DNA of 42,437 bases. Origin: Chloroflexota bacterium. Its GTDB lineage: Bacteria; Chloroflexota; Dehalococcoidia; Lucifugimonadales; Lucifugimonadaceae. The position numbers and the translations under genes were made by a program. The stretch is taken from assembly GCA_022567135.1 (NCBI GenBank), contig JADFHP010000007.1, forward strand, positions 1-42,437. The letters are read 5' to 3'. Below are positions 14,662 through 23,548 of the stretch, in pieces; positions within the stretch are counted from its first letter, which is position 1; each line of letters starts with the position of its first letter. The notes beneath the pieces were generated by a model. That model made no database searches. It was not told the origin of the DNA and saw only the letters and a list, made by a program, of their open reading frames with translations.

Positions 14662-16677
14662 ATGCCGGATTTCGAGATACATGCCGCGTTCAAACCCACG
14701 GGCGATCAGCCTCAGGCGATCGAAGAGCTGACCCGCGGCCTGAACGAAGGGCTGCGCCACCAGACGCTCCTTGGCGTTACCGGCAGCGGCAAGACGTTCA
14801 CGATGGCCGGCATCATCGAGAACACGCAGCGCCCCGCCCTGGTGCTCGCCCATAACAAGACGCTCGCTGCCCAGCTCTGGTCCGAGTTTCAGGAATTCTT
14901 CCCGAACAACGCCGTCGAGTACTTCGTCTCCTACTACGATTACTACCAGCCCGAGGCTTACGTGCCGAGCTCCGACACCTATATCGAGAAGGAGTCGGAC
15001 GTCAACGAAGAGATCGATAAGCTGCGGCACGCAGCCACCCGAGCGCTCCTGACGCGCCGCGACACGATCATCGTCGCATCGGTCTCATGCATCTACGGCC
15101 TGGGATCGCCCGAGGAGTACAAGAGCTTCGTGCTGGCCGTGAGGAAGGGTGACCAGGGGGGACGCCGCCGCATTATCCACAAACTTATCAATATGCAGTA
15201 CGAGCGGAACGATTTCGACATGGCGCGCGGCCGCTTCCGCGTGCGCGGCGACACGCTCGAGATCATGCCCTCTTACGAGGAGTTGGCGGTCCGCATCCAG
15301 TTCTGGGGCGATGAAGTCGAAAAGATCGCCGAACTCGATCCGCTTACCGGGGAGATCCTGCGCGAGCGCGACGAGATCGATATCTATCCCGCCAAGCATT
15401 TCGTCACGTCTGAAGAGTTGCTCAAGAACGGCATAGAAGGAATCGAAAAGGAACTGGAAGTCCGGCTCAAAGAGCTGCGCGCGCAGGGCAAGCTTCTGGA
15501 GGAGCAGCGCCTGGAGTCAAGAACCCGCTACGACCTGGAGATGCTCCGTGAGACCGGCTACTGCGCCGGAGTTGAGAACTACTCGATGCACCTCGGCGGA
15601 CGGCAGCCCGGAAGCCGGCCCTGGACGCTGCTCGACTACTTCCCCTCCGACGCGATCTACTTCATCGACGAGTCGCACATGACGCTGCCGCAGGTGCGCG
15701 GAATGTACAACGGGGACATCGCCCGCAAGACGACGCTTGTCGACTATGGCTTTCGGCTGCCGTCCGCGATCGACAACCGACCGCTCAGCTTCGCCGAGTT
15801 CGAGGAGCACGCGCCACAGGCGATCTACGTCTCCGCCACGCCGGGCCCGTACGAGGCCGAGCACGAGCAGAAGCGCGTTGAGCAGGTAATCAGGCCCACC
15901 GGCCTGCTGGACCCGACTGTGGAGATCAAACCCACGAAGGGGCAGGTGGACGATCTCCTGGAACAGATTGAGGCCCGCGTCAAAAATAAGGAGCGGGTTC
16001 TCGTTACCACCCTCACGAAACGGATGGCGGAAGAGCTCGCGGACTATCTCAAAGAGATGGGCGTCCGGACGCACTACCTCCACTCTGAGATCGACACGCT
16101 CGAGCGGACTGAGATTCTCCGGGACCTGAGGCTGGGCGTCTACGACGTGGTTGTTGGCATCAACCTCCTGCGGGAGGGGCTGGACCTGCCGGAGGTCAGC
16201 CTGGTCGCAATCCTCGATGCCGACAAGGAGGGTTTCCTGCGCTCCAATTCGTCACTTATTCAGACCATGGGGCGCGCGGCACGGCACGTGGAGGGCCACG
16301 TGATCATGTATGCCGATCAGATGACCGATTCGATGAGAAACGCGCTGGATGAGACCGGCCGGCGGCGTGAGATTCAAGATGCACACAACAAGAAAAACAA
16401 CATCTCGCCCGCCTCCATCGTCAAGGAAGTACGCGACATCACTGACCGGGTGCGGCGGGTGGCGGAAAAGAAGACACCGTACCTGACCGGCCCTGCTTCC
16501 AGAGGCGAGCTTCCAAGGGATGAGCTGGTTCGACTGGTCAAAGACCTGGAAGCCCAGATGCGGAAGGCCGCGGGCGAGCTTGAATTCGAGAAAGCGGCGC
16601 TTATCCGAGATCAGATAATCGACCTGCGGAAGGTTCTGCTCGACGATAAGATCAAGGAACCCGCAATCCCGATTTAG
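14662..16677 (+). CDS. uvrB: Excinuclease ABC subunit B
   Basis: The 671-residue damage-verification helicase of nucleotide excision repair. Walker A is GVTGSGKTF (about 39-47). The damage-binding beta-hairpin region reads [20 protein letters not shown], and the DEAD-like box is AIYFIDESH. Helicase motifs [22 protein letters not shown] and [20 protein letters not shown] are intact. The C-terminal UVR domain ([19 protein letters not shown]), which contacts UvrC/UvrA, is present. The length is standard. It appears to be transcribed alone; a TTGACC lies at 14611 but I see no convincing -10 at the correct distance. Confidence 0.97.
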   Translation: MPDFEIHAAFKPTGDQPQAIEELTRGLNEGLRHQTLLGVTGSGKTFTMAGIIENTQRPALVLAHNKTLAAQLWSEFQEFFPNNAVEYFVSYYDYYQPEAYVPSSDTYIEKESDVNEEIDKLRHAATRALLTRRDTIIVASVSCIYGLGSPEEYKSFVLAVRKGDQGGRRRIIHKLINMQYERNDFDMARGRFRVRGDTLEIMPSYEELAVRIQFWGDEVEKIAELDPLTGEILRERDEIDIYPAKHFVTSEELLKNGIEGIEKELEVRLKELRAQGKLLEEQRLESRTRYDLEMLRETGYCAGVENYSMHLGGRQPGSRPWTLLDYFPSDAIYFIDESHMTLPQVRGMYNGDIARKTTLVDYGFRLPSAIDNRPLSFAEFEEHAPQAIYVSATPGPYEAEHEQKRVEQVIRPTGLLDPTVEIKPTKGQVDDLLEQIEARVKNKERVLVTTLTKRMAEELADYLKEMGVRTHYLHSEIDTLERTEILRDLRLGVYDVVVGINLLREGLDLPEVSLVAILDADKEGFLRSNSSLIQTMGRAARHVEGHVIMYADQMTDSMRNALDETGRRREIQDAHNKKNNISPASIVKEVRDITDRVRRVAEKKTPYLTGPASRGELPRDELVRLVKDLEAQMRKAAGELEFEKAALIRDQIIDLRKVLLDDKIKEPAIPI

Positions 16678-16926
16678 CAGCTAAGAGATCCAGAACAGCC
16701 AAAAAAGGGTCTACCGCTAAACGCCCAACATTTGATAGGGTCTGCCAGTCGTGAGCCTTCATCAGGATTCTGGCGCGGGCAATCCCGGTTCTCTACGGGT
16801 ACACGGCAAGACTCAGGTACAGCTTCCGGTCCGGTCGAGAATACAGGCTTGTACAAGACTCGTAATTTGCGTGTGCTACTTGCTATTCAGGCCCCGGTCA
16901 AGGTCAGCTGCAAGTAGGAGTGTTAC

Positions 16927-17217
16927 ATGAATATCTTCGTGGGAAACCTTTCATACGACTCAAGCGACGAGGACCTGCAAACCGCGTTCGCCGTCCATGG
17001 GCAGGTGGAATCGGCAAAGGTGATCATGGACAGGATGACCGGCCGCTCCAGGGGATTTGGCTTCGTTGAGATGCCGAACAACCAGGAAGGCCAGGCAGCG
17101 ATCGACGCCCTGAACGGCGCCGATCTCCAGGGCCGGCCGCTTACCGTAAACCAGGCCAAGCCGCGTGAAGAGCGCGGTGGCGGTGGCGGTGGCTACGGCG
17201 GGCCGCGCGGCTACTAG
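16927..17217 (+). CDS. RRM-type RNA-binding protein with glycine-rich tail
   Basis: A 96-residue single RNA-recognition-motif protein of the Rbp type seen in cyanobacteria and Chloroflexota. RNP2 is IFVGNL (residues 3-8) and RNP1 is RGFGFVEM (42-49). The tail REERGGGGGGYGGPRGY is a short RGG-like segment that usually adds RNA affinity. Such proteins are often cold-responsive. It is preceded by about 250 bp without a gene, which could be a long leader, and AGGAG lies close to the ATG. Confidence 0.93.
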   Translation: MNIFVGNLSYDSSDEDLQTAFAVHGQVESAKVIMDRMTGRSRGFGFVEMPNNQEGQAAIDALNGADLQGRPLTVNQAKPREERGGGGGGYGGPRGY

Positions 17218-17281
17218 TCGGCTCACCCCCAACTCAGCGAAAACAGAAGCGTTCAGGTCGGTTGCGTTATCCGGGGCCGTA

Positions 17282-18652
17282 CTATCTGGATTTGCCGGTC
17301 GATGCCCGCTCTCCGGCGGGCGCCGGGAGCCGGAGTGACTCTTCGGACGCAGGGGACACGGTGGACGCTGCCGCCTCGCGGTGCGGCCTCGTAGCCAACT
17401 GCACCGCGCCGTATACGACGGCGCCGATCACGGCCACGATCACGACGGCCGCCTGCGGACCCAGAGCCTCCGCTGCCAGGCCCAGCGCAATCGTGCCGAT
17501 CGGTTGCGTGCCGATTATCAGGAACCGGATGCCGAGCACGCGTCCCCTGTATTCTTCAGACGCCGCCATCTGCACCACGGTCATGTTGGTCACCATGAAC
17601 GAGGTCTGTGAGAGCCCGGCGAGCATCGCGAAGAGAAGTGACAGCGACAGCCATGGCGATAGCGCGAAACCGATCACGGATAGTGCAAGGCCCAGGACGG
17701 CCAGGACTTCGATCTTCTCGTGGCTGATCCGTCCGCCAAAGCCGATGACAACCAATGATCCCGCTAATGCGCCCACGCCCATGGCGAGCGTGAGCGCGCC
17801 GAGCGCCTCGGCGCCCTGGTTGAGCACGTCGCTGGCGAATGTCGGCATCAGGGCGGCCCACGTGCCGATCGTTGCCACCACGACGAGTCCGCTCAGAAGC
17901 AGATTGCGCAGCACCGGGTCGCGAAACGCGTAGCTGAAGCCCTGTTTCACAGCCGCGAGAGGGTCTGTGCGAGTCGCCGGCCTCGGGACTTTCCGTTCGA
18001 CACGGACCGACATATACAGAAGCAGCGCGGGAATCGAGAAGAAGAGGCTGGCTGCAAGTGCGACGTCGGTGCCCATTCGACCGATCAGGATGCCGCCAAC
18101 CGCAGGGCCGGCGATCTGGGCGAGGTTGAAGACGACCGCCGAAAGGCCGATGGCACGCCGGACATCGCCGGCCGGTACCAGGTTCGGGACCAGGGACATG
18201 CGCGATGGGCTCGCAAGGGCCATCAGCGAGCCGGTTAGCGCAGAGAGCGCGAGGACGTGCCATACCTGCGTCGCGCCGGAGATCGCGATGATCGTGAGCG
18301 CGAGGTATCCGATGAACGCGGCGGCTTCCATCGCGATGATGATCCTGCGGCGGTCGAAACGGTCTGCCAGCACTCCCGCCGGTATCGACAGGAACAGCAT
18401 CGGCAGGAGCATCGCCACCGGGATGAGGGTCACCATGAGCGGTGAGCCCGTCATCTCCTGGATGAGCCAGCTTCTGGTTATGAGCTGGACCCAGAACGCG
18501 GTGAAGCTGAGCAGGCCCGCCATCCAGAACCGCCGGTAAAGCGGATGTGCGAATGGACCTACAAGGATTCTTGAGCCCGCGTTGTACGCGGCATGAGACG
18601 CATTAGCCTTCGCCTGGGCGGACGCCGAGGCGAGGGCATCGAAAGTGGACAT
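17282..18652 (-). CDS. MFS transporter (enterobactin-exporter-like, MFS_3)
   Basis: A 456-residue twelve-helix major facilitator. The N-terminus has FWMAGLLSFTAFWVQLITRSW (TM1) and the loop 2-3 motif GVLADRFDRRRIIIAME, the MFS signature. A long cytoplasmic loop (about 208-235) separates the two halves. The pattern LVTLIPVAMLLPMLFLSIPAG and the C-terminal MVTNMTVVQMAASEEYRGRVLGI match the EntS/MFS_3 subfamily, which exports siderophores, drugs or metabolites. The substrate is unknown. No regulator gene is adjacent. Confidence 0.88.
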   Translation of the reverse strand: MSTFDALASASAQAKANASHAAYNAGSRILVGPFAHPLYRRFWMAGLLSFTAFWVQLITRSWLIQEMTGSPLMVTLIPVAMLLPMLFLSIPAGVLADRFDRRRIIIAMEAAAFIGYLALTIIAISGATQVWHVLALSALTGSLMALASPSRMSLVPNLVPAGDVRRAIGLSAVVFNLAQIAGPAVGGILIGRMGTDVALAASLFFSIPALLLYMSVRVERKVPRPATRTDPLAAVKQGFSYAFRDPVLRNLLLSGLVVVATIGTWAALMPTFASDVLNQGAEALGALTLAMGVGALAGSLVVIGFGGRISHEKIEVLAVLGLALSVIGFALSPWLSLSLLFAMLAGLSQTSFMVTNMTVVQMAASEEYRGRVLGIRFLIIGTQPIGTIALGLAAEALGPQAAVVIVAVIGAVVYGAVQLATRPHREAAASTVSPASEESLRLPAPAGERASTGKSR

Positions 18653-19205
18653 AATTCTGGGTTCTGTTCGGGGGGTTCTATCCGGGGCGGCACATCCCGG
18701 TGCGGTCGGGACTTAGAGTTGGATGCTAGATTCGGAAAGGACTAAAAAGAGCGGAATATTTGATTGCTGGTGAAAATTATGGGCCCAACACAGGTAAGTG
18801 AGCATTCGTTTACTTGGATGCTTTTTGCGGAATCGAGGGTGTCACCTTGAATTCCCCTGCCCTGTCTTCCCCACCCCGGCCAGCGATCATGCTTCCCACA
18901 CTTTCGCAAGGGCATACCGGAATATCTTGAAAGTCGGCTGACTCCCTCCACGCCGACTATCGGTGAGCCTGACATAGAGCAACCGATCAGACGGCTCGAA
19001 TTGAACCGCGGAGCGCTCGCCATCTGGGCGGCGACCTCAGCAGCCGGAATCGTCACAGGCCGGGCGCGGACACAGCATGGAGGGCGTTTCGCGCGGCCGT
19101 TGTTGCCGCGTTCATTGCCACGTGGGCTGCCTTACGCCGGTCGCGGCATGCGGCGCCAACGCGGGCGATCGAACTAGCAGCCACAACGCCAGGCCATGAG
19201 GTGAG
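18653..19205. other. Intergenic region without a supportable gene
   Basis: About 550 bp between the divergent MFS and APH-family genes. The first 130 bp (around 18721-18850) are clearly more AT-rich than the surroundings and may hold promoters. The rest is GC-rich, and neither strand gives an open frame with a ribosome-binding site or a recognisable family. I see no repeat or RNA gene. Confidence 0.5.
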
Positions 19206-20105
19206 ATGATCATCACCATGCAACTCGACGATCTCGCCAGGGTCCTGCCTGCCGCATTTCCAGATCTCCGCCCGGTCGCGCCACTCACGGAACTCGGGAA
19301 AGGGTTCCGGAGTGTGGCCGTCGAAACTCCAGCACGTATCGTCATCAGGGTCGGACTCTCCCAGGAGGCGCTCGACGGTTACAGGCTTGAGCGGCGCGTA
19401 CTGCCGTTCCTGCACGATTACCTCGACGCACCGATTCCGGACAGCGGCTGGTTCGCTGCGCCTCGGGAAGGCTTGCCGTTCGGCGCCCACGCTTACCCGA
19501 AACTGGACGGCGCCGGCCCGAGATTCGGGATAGACGCGCCAGAAGCGCTGGCGCGAAATCTAGGAACGTTCATGGCTCAGCTTCATGCGATTCCAGTGGC
19601 TCAGGCGCAACGGGCCGGTATTCCTGAGGTCGACTCCCGCACGCGCCTGGTCGGTGCCCGGGATGTGGTAGCTCCTGTTCTAGAGGAACGTCTGAATAGG
19701 GGAGAGATCAAACGTGTGCTGGCCTGGTGGGACTGCTTCGTGACCGACCCACGGATGCATTGCGACCGGCTGGCGGTGTGCCATCACGACTTGTGGCATG
19801 ACAACCTGTTGATGGATGCCAACGGCCATCTTTCCGGTATCCTCGACTGGTCTCACGTCGAGATCGGAGATCCGGCTCACGATTTCTCGGCGCCCCGGTA
19901 CTTTGGCGAAGCGTTTATGGCTCATTTGCTCGACTCATACCTGAATGCAGGCGGTCGATTCGACAATGAGTCGGCGTATCGCGCCCGGCGGTTCTGGGAG
20001 GGCAGGGAGTTCGGCGGAATCGCCTGGGCGATTGAGCACGACGACGACAAGGAACTCGCGACCGGAATAGAAAAGCTGCGCAGAGGTCCTCTTCTGAGCG
20101 GTTAA
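19206..20105 (+). CDS. Aminoglycoside phosphotransferase (APH)-family kinase
   Basis: A 299-residue protein of the APH/choline-kinase fold. The Brenner motif HHDLWHDNLL carries the catalytic Asp and the metal-binding Asn, and the DFG-equivalent is GILDWSHVEIGDPAHDF. The N-terminal lobe has a nucleotide-binding loop region (VAVETPARIVIRVGLS). The family includes homoserine, methylthioribose and macrolide kinases as well as resistance enzymes, and nothing here indicates antibiotic resistance. ATG 19206 or ATG 19218 could be the start; a GAGGTGAG lies directly before the first. Confidence 0.83.
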   Translation: MIITMQLDDLARVLPAAFPDLRPVAPLTELGKGFRSVAVETPARIVIRVGLSQEALDGYRLERRVLPFLHDYLDAPIPDSGWFAAPREGLPFGAHAYPKLDGAGPRFGIDAPEALARNLGTFMAQLHAIPVAQAQRAGIPEVDSRTRLVGARDVVAPVLEERLNRGEIKRVLAWWDCFVTDPRMHCDRLAVCHHDLWHDNLLMDANGHLSGILDWSHVEIGDPAHDFSAPRYFGEAFMAHLLDSYLNAGGRFDNESAYRARRFWEGREFGGIAWAIEHDDDKELATGIEKLRRGPLLSG

Positions 20106-20220
20106 AGAAGCCTGCATGGCGCGGGTGGAACCAGATTTCTTTCCCCCGAATTACGCCATTCGGCATAAAATAACACCAATCACCGAACTGGAACTCGTAC
20201 TCAAGGACTGGGAGTGCGTC

Positions 20221-20382
20221 ATGCCACGCGACCAGGAAGACTCCACCTCCGGACTTGCAGCAGTCCAGAAGTGCGAATGCGGCCATCTGAGGCTTGCGCA
20301 CGAACTGGAAAACGGGTGCCGGGTGGCCGACTGTGGCTGCGAGGCGTTCACTCTGGCTGGTGACCGGCCGGAAAACAGATGA
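20221..20382 (+). CDS. Cys/His-rich microprotein (CxCGH family), copy 2
   Basis: A 53-residue protein whose core reads KCECGHLRLAHELENG followed by CRVADCGCEAF. The spacing is C-x-C-G-H-x4-H-x5-C-x4-C-G-C-x2-F, identical to the protein at 12872-13051 although the intervening residues differ. It is probably a small zinc-binding domain of unknown role. I start at ATG 20221 because GGGAG lies 8 nt upstream; the frame is open from 20116 but the extra part has no similarity to the first copy. It lies 115 bp after the APH-family gene. Confidence 0.72.
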   Translation: MPRDQEDSTSGLAAVQKCECGHLRLAHELENGCRVADCGCEAFTLAGDRPENR

Positions 20383-20423
20383 CCCTCGCACAGCGCATCT
20401 CCAATTAGGAGAACGCAGCCAAA

Positions 20424-20452
20424 TTGACCGCCTATTCCGGCGGCCTTACAAT
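20424..20452 (+). promoter_or_regulatory. Promoter of the DUF59-mrp pair
   Basis: TTGACC (20424-20429), a 17-nt spacer and TACAAT (20447-20452). This is the best sigma-70 match in the window and would give a leader of about 90 nt. Confidence 0.65.
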
Positions 20453-20551
20453 TTGAGTGTCTGTACCGGTCATGTACGAACCGGCCAATCTTCGCCAACG
20501 TCGCGCCGCTGCGAAACAGTATCCACGAGTGGTAGCACACCAGAGGTAGCA

Positions 20552-20857
20552 ATGAGCAACCTGACCGTAGAAGCCGTAACCGAAGCTCTGAAGGACGTCT
20601 ACGACCCTGAGATCCCGGTCAACATCGTCGACCTTGGCCTGATCTACAGCATCGAGGTGAAAGAGGGCGAGGTCGAGATCGACATGACACTCACCGCGCA
20701 GGGCTGCGGCATGGGGCCGTACATCGCCCAGCAGGCCGAGTGGCGAATCGCCGAGATGGACGATGTCGAAGACGTCACTGTGAACATGGTCTGGGACCCG
20801 CCATGGTCCCCGGAAAGCATCACCGAAGACGGCAAGGCGCTGCTGGGCATCGATTAG
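20552..20857 (+). CDS. MIP18/DUF59-family iron-sulfur assembly protein
   Basis: A 101-residue protein of the MIP18 (SufT/PaaD) family, which acts in maturation or carriage of Fe-S clusters. Conserved segments are VYDPEIPVNIVDLGLIYSIE (about 16-35), IDMTLTAQGCGMGPYI, where the Cys is the conserved functional residue (about 57), and the C-terminal VNMVWDPPWSPESITEDGK. The start ATG 20552 begins the family domain. It lies 119 bp before an Mrp/NBP35 ATPase. In many bacteria the two are fused as DUF59-Mrp, which supports a joint role. Confidence 0.9.
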   Translation: MSNLTVEAVTEALKDVYDPEIPVNIVDLGLIYSIEVKEGEVEIDMTLTAQGCGMGPYIAQQAEWRIAEMDDVEDVTVNMVWDPPWSPESITEDGKALLGID

Positions 20858-20976
20858 TCACGACCTTTTCCTTCCCGAGCCATTAAGATCACAGGCATTT
20901 CAACTTCACCCCAACGCACCGGGACCAGGCTGCCGTGTGATGATGCCAGACGCCCCGTCTCCCCCGAGATAATCAG

Positions 20977-21798
20977 ATGACCAGTCCCCCTAAACGCGAT
21001 ATGACTCCCGAGCAGGAGCAACGCGTCGCCGCGATACGAGAGCAGTTCCAGCAGCGCCGCGCCATCGGCCAGCGGCTGGACCGGATCAAGCACAAGATCG
21101 GTGTCTACAGCGCCAAGGGCGGTGTCGGGAAGACCTCCGTTGCGGTGAACCTCGCAGTGCTCCTGGCACAAGAAGGCGCACGGGTGGGCATCTTCGACGT
21201 CGATATCGATACCCCCAACGTGACACGCGTCCTCAGAATCTCCGAACCGCCAACGAAGGACGGGGAAGTGTTCATCCCGTCATCAAGATTCGGCGTCAAG
21301 GTGATGTCGATGGCCTTTTTCCAGAAGGACGAGGAGGAGGCGACCATCTGGCGCGGGCCGATGATTCATAACGCCATCAACCAGTTCCTGATGATGACCG
21401 ATTGGGGCGACCTCGACTACCTGATCGTCGATCTCCCGCCTGGAACGTCGGACGCGCCCCTAACCGTGATGCAGACTCTGAACCTTGACGGTTTCATCAC
21501 AGTGACGACCCCGCAAGAACTGGCCAAACTCGACGCGAAGCGGTCGATCAACATGATCAAGCGCCTGAACCTTCAGGTTTACGGCGTAGTGGAGAACATG
21601 GCCGGCGAAATCTTTGGTCGCGGCGCCGGGCAGGAACTCGCGGACGAGATGGACCTGCCGTTCCTGGGAACGCTTGAACTGCGCGCCGACTATCGCGATG
21701 ACAAGAAACCGACTGTACTGACGTCAGACACGGTCGCCGACGAGTTCCACGCGATAGCCGAGAGCCTGCGGGCCGAGATCGCCAGCCGCGCCCAGTAG
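20977..21798 (+). CDS. Mrp/NBP35 (ApbC)-family iron-sulfur carrier ATPase lacking the CPxC motif
   Basis: A 273-residue P-loop ATPase of the Mrp/ApbC family, which carries [4Fe-4S] clusters to target proteins. The deviant Walker A KGGVGKTS is at 47-54, switch I includes FDVDIDTPNV, and Walker B is DYLIVDLPPGTSDAPLTV. Family members normally have a C-x2-C cluster site between VVENM and the IFG...GG segment. Here the sequence goes GVVENMAGEIFGRGAGQELA with no cysteine, so the shared cluster site is missing. An N-terminal charged helix (about 1-40) replaces the DUF59 domain, which is the separate gene upstream. Confidence 0.88.
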   Translation: MTSPPKRDMTPEQEQRVAAIREQFQQRRAIGQRLDRIKHKIGVYSAKGGVGKTSVAVNLAVLLAQEGARVGIFDVDIDTPNVTRVLRISEPPTKDGEVFIPSSRFGVKVMSMAFFQKDEEEATIWRGPMIHNAINQFLMMTDWGDLDYLIVDLPPGTSDAPLTVMQTLNLDGFITVTTPQELAKLDAKRSINMIKRLNLQVYGVVENMAGEIFGRGAGQELADEMDLPFLGTLELRADYRDDKKPTVLTSDTVADEFHAIAESLRAEIASRAQ

Positions 21799-21821
21799 CG
21801 CGGAGCACCCCGTACGCCGCT

Positions 21822-22319
21822 CTACTTCTTCCGGTGGTTCTCCGATAGCGCGATGCGAATTCGCAGAACGCCCATATCGCTGTTGAACGTCACCAGAATC
21901 TGGTTCGCGGCGACGGTGGTGAACCGGCTGCCGGCCGGCTCGATGATCACCGGCGGACTGATCTCGCATGGCCACCCATTGTCCGCCAGCAGCGTCGCCG
22001 CGTTGCCCGTGATCACGTTGGCGATCTCACCCAGCGCGGAGAGGCCCATCTGGTCGATCTCGTTGACCTCCGGCTGCTCCATCATCTTTGCCACCGCGGC
22101 CTGGGCGCAGTGGCCGCCGAAGCCGTACAGAACGTTTCCTTCCAGCTTGCCGCTGACACCGATGACGGCCGTGAGGTCCTCAGTCGTGAACTGATGGGAG
22201 ACGAGTTCCGCTCCCTCAAGTATCAGGTCGCATCCCAGCATCGCCTGCCAGACCGTCTGTGCCGGGGAGAGGAACGGGTTCACCCATGCGGCCTTGACTT
22301 TGGTTTGAGTAGCTGTCAT
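21822..22319 (-). CDS. CheX-family chemotaxis phosphatase-like protein
   Basis: A protein of about 165 residues of the CheC/CheX/FliY superfamily. CheX dephosphorylates CheY-P through an ExxxN motif, seen here in SALGEIANVITGNAATLLAD. The flanks FLSPAQTVWQAML, VIGVSGKLEGNVLYGF and FTTVAANQILVTFNSDMGVLRIRIAL also fit CheX. The start is uncertain: ATG 22319 has AGGCGGA upstream, while ATG 22334 and TTG 22346 are also in frame. No chemotaxis or flagellar gene is nearby, so its partner response regulator is unknown. Confidence 0.82.
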   Translation of the reverse strand: MTATQTKVKAAWVNPFLSPAQTVWQAMLGCDLILEGAELVSHQFTTEDLTAVIGVSGKLEGNVLYGFGGHCAQAAVAKMMEQPEVNEIDQMGLSALGEIANVITGNAATLLADNGWPCEISPPVIIEPAGSRFTTVAANQILVTFNSDMGVLRIRIALSENHRKK

Positions 22320-22574
22320 CGATTCCGCCTGCATCACTTGCGGCAATCCCGAACGTCCGTCACGGCGGTGCAGCGAGCGTCACCGGTTTCGGGATGCCTG
22401 TGCCGATGGGGCCGGCCCTGATTGCCGGTGGGACCGGCCCATTTTCGAGAGCCCACAGGACTATTGAACGGCACCCCCGGCAGAAGCGTCACTGAGCGCC
22501 CGCCAACGGAAACACGGGCGACCACATAGCGTCGCTGGGTGCAGGACGACCAAAGGCAGAGGTAATACCCCTCG

Positions 22575-23432
22575 CTACTCGCCTATCGCATCGGCGAATG
22601 CCCGCACCGTGTCTCTGGCGTCATCGCCGCCGGACAGGCCCGCCGATTCGACCAGCCTGAACATCTCCGCCGCTCCCTTGTGGAAGTGGCCTGTAACACC
22701 CACCTCCTCAAACGTCGCGGCAATCTCCTCCATCTCGCCAATCCAGCGGCCGGCCACGGAGGGAAGGCGCTTCAACGATCCCTCGGCGCGCTCCAGATTG
22801 GCGCGCTGGCTGCCGGATAGCTCGGCGACGAGTTCGTCGTAGACGCCCAGTCGCGCCGCTGCGACCAGCATCGCCGTCTGCAGCGCCGTTATCCCCTTGG
22901 TCTGCGAGGCATAACACATCTTTATCGCGGACGCCCGGCCTGCCTCGCTCCCGACGGCGATCACGTCGATGCCCTTCGCGTTAAGCTCTGCGAGCGCCGA
23001 TGTGTCGGCGCCGCTGGTGTAGAACCGCGGCGCGTAGGTATCCGACGGCGGCCCCCCGATGATTCCCGCGTCGATGAACACGCCGCCCGCGGCCTCGATC
23101 GCCGGCCCCATCGCCTTCGAGGTTTCGGGCGAAACGGCGTTGCAGTCTGCGAACGCAGGCGTTGAGCCGGTTGACGCCATCGCCGCGGCGACACCGGACG
23201 CGACCGCGGGCGCTTCGGCGGGCACCAGGATCGATAGGACGAGGTCCGAGCGCCGTACCAGTTCGTCGAGCGAACCGACATCTTCGATGCCCCGCGACGC
23301 CGCGGAGTCGCGCGTCGCCTGGCTGCGGCCCTCCAGGGTGGTGATCAGATCGAACCCGTTCTTCTTCAGCGCGCTCGCAACCGCGCCGCCCATATTGCCA
23401 AGGCCCAGTGCTCCAATCGTCTTCACAGCCAT
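22575..23432 (-). CDS. NAD(P)-binding 3-hydroxyisobutyrate dehydrogenase-like protein with DUF1932
   Basis: A 285-residue beta-hydroxyacid dehydrogenase-type reductase. The N-terminal Rossmann site is IGALGLGNMGGAVASAL (about 6-22), followed by DLVLSILVPAEAPAVA. The substrate-binding part has FADCNAVSPET and FIDAGIIGGPP; the catalytic lysine helix appears as SAIKMCYASQTKGITALQ. The C-terminal domain resembles DUF1932, found in phosphogluconate-dehydrogenase-like proteins. The substrate is unknown. Confidence 0.87.
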   Translation of the reverse strand: MAVKTIGALGLGNMGGAVASALKKNGFDLITTLEGRSQATRDSAASRGIEDVGSLDELVRRSDLVLSILVPAEAPAVASGVAAAMASTGSTPAFADCNAVSPETSKAMGPAIEAAGGVFIDAGIIGGPPSDTYAPRFYTSGADTSALAELNAKGIDVIAVGSEAGRASAIKMCYASQTKGITALQTAMLVAAARLGVYDELVAELSGSQRANLERAEGSLKRLPSVAGRWIGEMEEIAATFEEVGVTGHFHKGAAEMFRLVESAGLSGGDDARDTVRAFADAIGE

Positions 23433-23548
23433 ACGACGCCACTTCCCTTTGAATCCGCTTTCTCCCGGATGATCTTTCGAAACGCACTTTACAGCTTCAC
23501 CGGGGTTGCCTATCGTCTGACGACCATGAAAACGACTGGAGCAGTTGA

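Noticed and set aside
22408-22440. GGGCCGG...CCGGCCC hairpin between CheX and the dehydrogenase-like gene, followed by ATTTT on the plus strand.
   Set aside because: Both neighbouring genes are on the minus strand, where no T-run follows, so a terminator reading is not supported. It also does not fit a known riboswitch that I can recognise.
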